Shown piece by piece: positions 5,541 through 6,985 of a DNA stretch of 6,985 nucleotides; position 1 is the stretch's first letter, and every line of letters starts with the position of its first letter. Position numbers and translations under genes: made by a program. Where the stretch lies: assembly GCA_030744635.1 (NCBI GenBank), contig JASLQE010000308.1, positions 1-6,985 on the forward strand, in the 5' to 3' direction. The DNA is from Dehalococcoidia bacterium. Its GTDB lineage: Bacteria > Chloroflexota > Dehalococcoidia > JACVQG01 > JAHKAY01. The notes beneath the pieces were generated by a model, which worked only from the letters and a program-made list of their open reading frames with translations, had not been told where the DNA came from and made no database searches.

Positions 5541-6335
5541 ATGGCTCAAGCAAACAACCCGGAAATTCGCCAGGGGAGCCTGGGCGTGGTGGAGACCTTG
5601 GGGCTGCTGCCCCTGGTGGAAGCCACAGATGCCATGCTGAAGGCAGCTAATGTAGATGTTGTCCGCTGGGAGAAAATAGGCCTGGGATGGTCCATCTGCT
5701 GCATCGCCGGCAATGTGGGTGCGGTGCGAGCGGCCGTGGAGGCGGGGCACCGGGCGGCGGATAGGCTGACCCAGACGGGTGTAGCCGCGGATGCCATAAG
5801 CAAGGTGCTGGGCGGCCCGTTGCCCTTCCCGGCTCTCAACTCCTGCCTGCTGGCCAACCCGGCCCATCAGACCTGGGACTGGGTAAGCGGCAGGGCACCC
5901 TCCCGGCAGAGACAGGTCTCCGGAAACTCCATCGGCTATGTTGAGGTCCTGGGCTTCGTCAGCGCCATCCTGGCCCTGGACATGATGCTGAAAGGGGCCA
6001 ATGTCAGCTTCTCCGGATACGGCGGCATCCCGCCCCGCTATGTGCTGTGGGCACAGGGAGATGTGGGTGCGGTACGTACGGCGGTGGACGGGGCGTCCGC
6101 CATGGCCAGAGACGGCGGCCGTTTCGTCAGCAGCGATATCATGGCCCGCCCCGAGGTTGACACGGCGGAGACCATCCCGTCTCGGTACGACATCAGCACC
6201 ATAACCGGCTTCAGCCTGGCCCTCCCACACCGGCTGCGCCTTTCAGCACCCCCGGGCGGCGGTGAGACCCCCCGCCCCACCAAGGCTGAGAAAAAGGCCG
6301 AGCCCGCTGAGCAGCAGGGCCAAGAGGAGGGTTAA
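5541..6335 (+). CDS. Two-domain BMC-T shell protein with charged tail
   Basis: The 264-residue protein contains two BMC domains. D1 is about 13-110 (LGVVETLG, DAMLKAANV, pore KIGLGW, LANP); it has an insertion of about 20 residues after the second helix (around 77-98) and adjacent Cys53-Cys54 in the strand after the pore. D2 is about 130-207 (IGYVEVLG, DMMLKGANV, pore GIPPRY, ARPE). Edge lysines are K34 and K151. BMC-T proteins form trimers that mimic hexamers and often have larger or gated pores. The Pro-Pro-Arg pore of D2 departs from the usual Gly-rich loop. The last 57 or so residues lie outside the BMC fold and end in a Pro/Lys/Glu-rich tail (KAEKKAEPAEQQGQEEG), which could face the lumen or cytosol and recruit partners. 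Ribosome site: only a G-run (AAGGGGGG) overlapping the previous stop. Confidence 0.93.
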   Translation: MAQANNPEIRQGSLGVVETLGLLPLVEATDAMLKAANVDVVRWEKIGLGWSICCIAGNVGAVRAAVEAGHRAADRLTQTGVAADAISKVLGGPLPFPALNSCLLANPAHQTWDWVSGRAPSRQRQVSGNSIGYVEVLGFVSAILALDMMLKGANVSFSGYGGIPPRYVLWAQGDVGAVRTAVDGASAMARDGGRFVSSDIMARPEVDTAETIPSRYDISTITGFSLALPHRLRLSAPPGGGETPRPTKAEKKAEPAEQQGQEEG

Positions 6336-6338
6336 ACC

Positions 6339-6617
6339 ATGATGCAGCGTCACGCTATCGGCATTCTGGAGACAAATAGCTGGGGAGTAGCCACCGCAGG
6401 GCTGGACCAGATGCTTAAATCGGCCAATGTCCGCACCATCAAGTATGACCTGGTGGGCGGGATTTGGATTGCGGTCTATGTGGCGGGAGACATTAACGCC
6501 GTAAGCCAGGCGGTAAACTCCGCGCTTAGCAAATATACGGATTCCGGGGGCATCCAAATACGGGGCACAGTAATCCCTAACCCCACGCCCGAGTTCCTCG
6601 AGCTTTACGACCTGTAA
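6339..6617 (+). CDS. Single-domain BMC-H shell protein
   Basis: The 92-residue protein has one compact BMC domain: AIGILETN (6-13), LDQMLKSANV with edge Lys27, pore VGGIW (39-43), VAGDINAV (48-55) and VIPNPTPEF (78-86). This is the standard hexamer-forming facet protein and the only plain BMC-H in the window. AGGAGG (6325-6330) sits 8 bases before ATG 6339; a second ATG follows at once (6342), so the first residue could be either. It begins 3 bases after the previous stop. The two Gly residues of the pore are conserved, but the third position is Ile and is followed by a bulky Trp, which would narrow or change the pore compared with typical GSG/GGG loops. The second helix (SQAVNSALSKYTDSG) is more polar than in the multi-domain neighbours. 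Confidence 0.95.
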   Translation: MMQRHAIGILETNSWGVATAGLDQMLKSANVRTIKYDLVGGIWIAVYVAGDINAVSQAVNSALSKYTDSGGIQIRGTVIPNPTPEFLELYDL

Positions 6618-6634
6618 CAGAAAGAGGCGTCCTC

Positions 6635-6985
6635 ATGACCACACCAGGAGTTACACAGGTTACGGTTGACCGGGGATTGTGCACCGGCTGTGGCAACTGC
6701 GTCCGTGTTTGTCCCACCGGTGTGTTTGACCTGGTAAACCGGAAGGCGGTGCCCACCAGGCCCGACAAGTGCGTGATGTGCGAGCTGTGCGTCAAGAACT
6801 GCCCTGTGGACGCCATCACGCTTCCCACCGGCGCCCCGGCACCGACTGCCCCCATCCCTGTAACCGGCGCCTCTCCCGCCCCCACCCCAGGGGCAGGCAT
6901 GTCCCCCCCCCCACCGACGGCGGCCCCTTCTTTGGGAGCGGGGGGAGCGGGCATTGCCCCATCTCCACCACCCCCACCACCTCCT
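6635..6985 (+). CDS. Second Pro-rich-tailed 2[4Fe-4S] ferredoxin, 3' end cut off
   Basis: 117 residues are visible before the window ends. The cluster motifs are C16-x2-C19-x2-C22-x3-C26-P and C46-x2-C49-x2-C52-x3-C56-P, predicting two [4Fe-4S] clusters. From residue 64 on, the chain is a Pro/Ala/Gly/Thr-rich tail, ending in a poly-Pro stretch that runs off the end, so the terminal peptide cannot be compared with that of the ferredoxin at 2371. AGAGG lies 7 bases before the ATG, 17 bases after the BMC-H stop, so it belongs to the same transcript. It is a paralogue of the first ferredoxin with the same inter-cluster spacing but different tail sequence. It probably carries electrons for the same compartment, either inside it or docked to the shell; location is inferred. 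Confidence 0.92.
   Translation, partial: MTTPGVTQVTVDRGLCTGCGNCVRVCPTGVFDLVNRKAVPTRPDKCVMCELCVKNCPVDAITLPTGAPAPTAPIPVTGASPAPTPGAGMSPPPPTAAPSLGAGGAGIAPSPPPPPPP

Noticed and set aside
5478..6230. A 250-codon open frame on the minus strand
   Set aside because: It lies opposite the end of the second triple-domain gene and most of the BMC-T gene, which have clear family signatures. The translation resembles no family I know; long antisense frames are common in GC-rich coding DNA.

Overview
The window carries most of a bacterial microcompartment (BMC, protein organelle) locus. All recognisable genes are on the + strand. The DNA is GC-rich but uses ATA (Ile) and AGG (Arg) codons freely. Together with two ferredoxins and an old-yellow-enzyme-like flavoprotein, this suggests an anaerobic or redox-specialised bacterium. 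A Chloroflexota/Dehalococcoidia-type host is only a weak guess from codon flavour.

Layout: (1) bases 2-658 are the 3' part of a gene for an FMN-type ene-reductase barrel (FadH/2,4-dienoyl-CoA reductase side of the old yellow enzyme family) ending in a cysteine cluster. (2) A roughly 170-base gap holds a good candidate promoter. (3) Bases 828-4456 look like one tightly packed operon: a truncated acyl-CoA-ligase-like protein with a degenerate nucleotide loop and a Pro/Ala-rich N-terminal linker; a 2[4Fe-4S] ferredoxin with a long Pro/Ala tail; a shell protein with three BMC domains; a small BMC protein with a Gly-x-Cys-Pro-Gln pore motif like that of the Fe-S-binding shell protein GrpU; and an EutN/CcmL vertex pentamer protein. 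(4) A 159-base gap holds a weak promoter-like pair, a perfect 10-base palindrome and a hairpin. (5) Bases 4616-6985 are a second packed run: another three-BMC-domain protein, a two-domain BMC-T protein, a one-domain BMC-H protein, and a second Pro-rich-tailed ferredoxin that runs off the end.

Function: the shell set is complete in kind (hexamer, pseudohexamer and pentamer formers; ten BMC domains in five polypeptides, plus one pentamer protein). No classical BMC signature enzyme is present: no aldehyde dehydrogenase, phosphotransacylase, diol dehydratase, glycyl radical enzyme or RuBisCO. The visible non-shell parts are all redox or acyl-CoA related. Three of these proteins carry Pro/Ala linkers that could tether them to the shell, and two shell domains place a cysteine in the pore loop. 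My reading is a redox-oriented microcompartment of a type I do not recognise, with possible electron transfer through the shell. The strongest novelty is the pair of triple-BMC-domain proteins; the functional model is inference.
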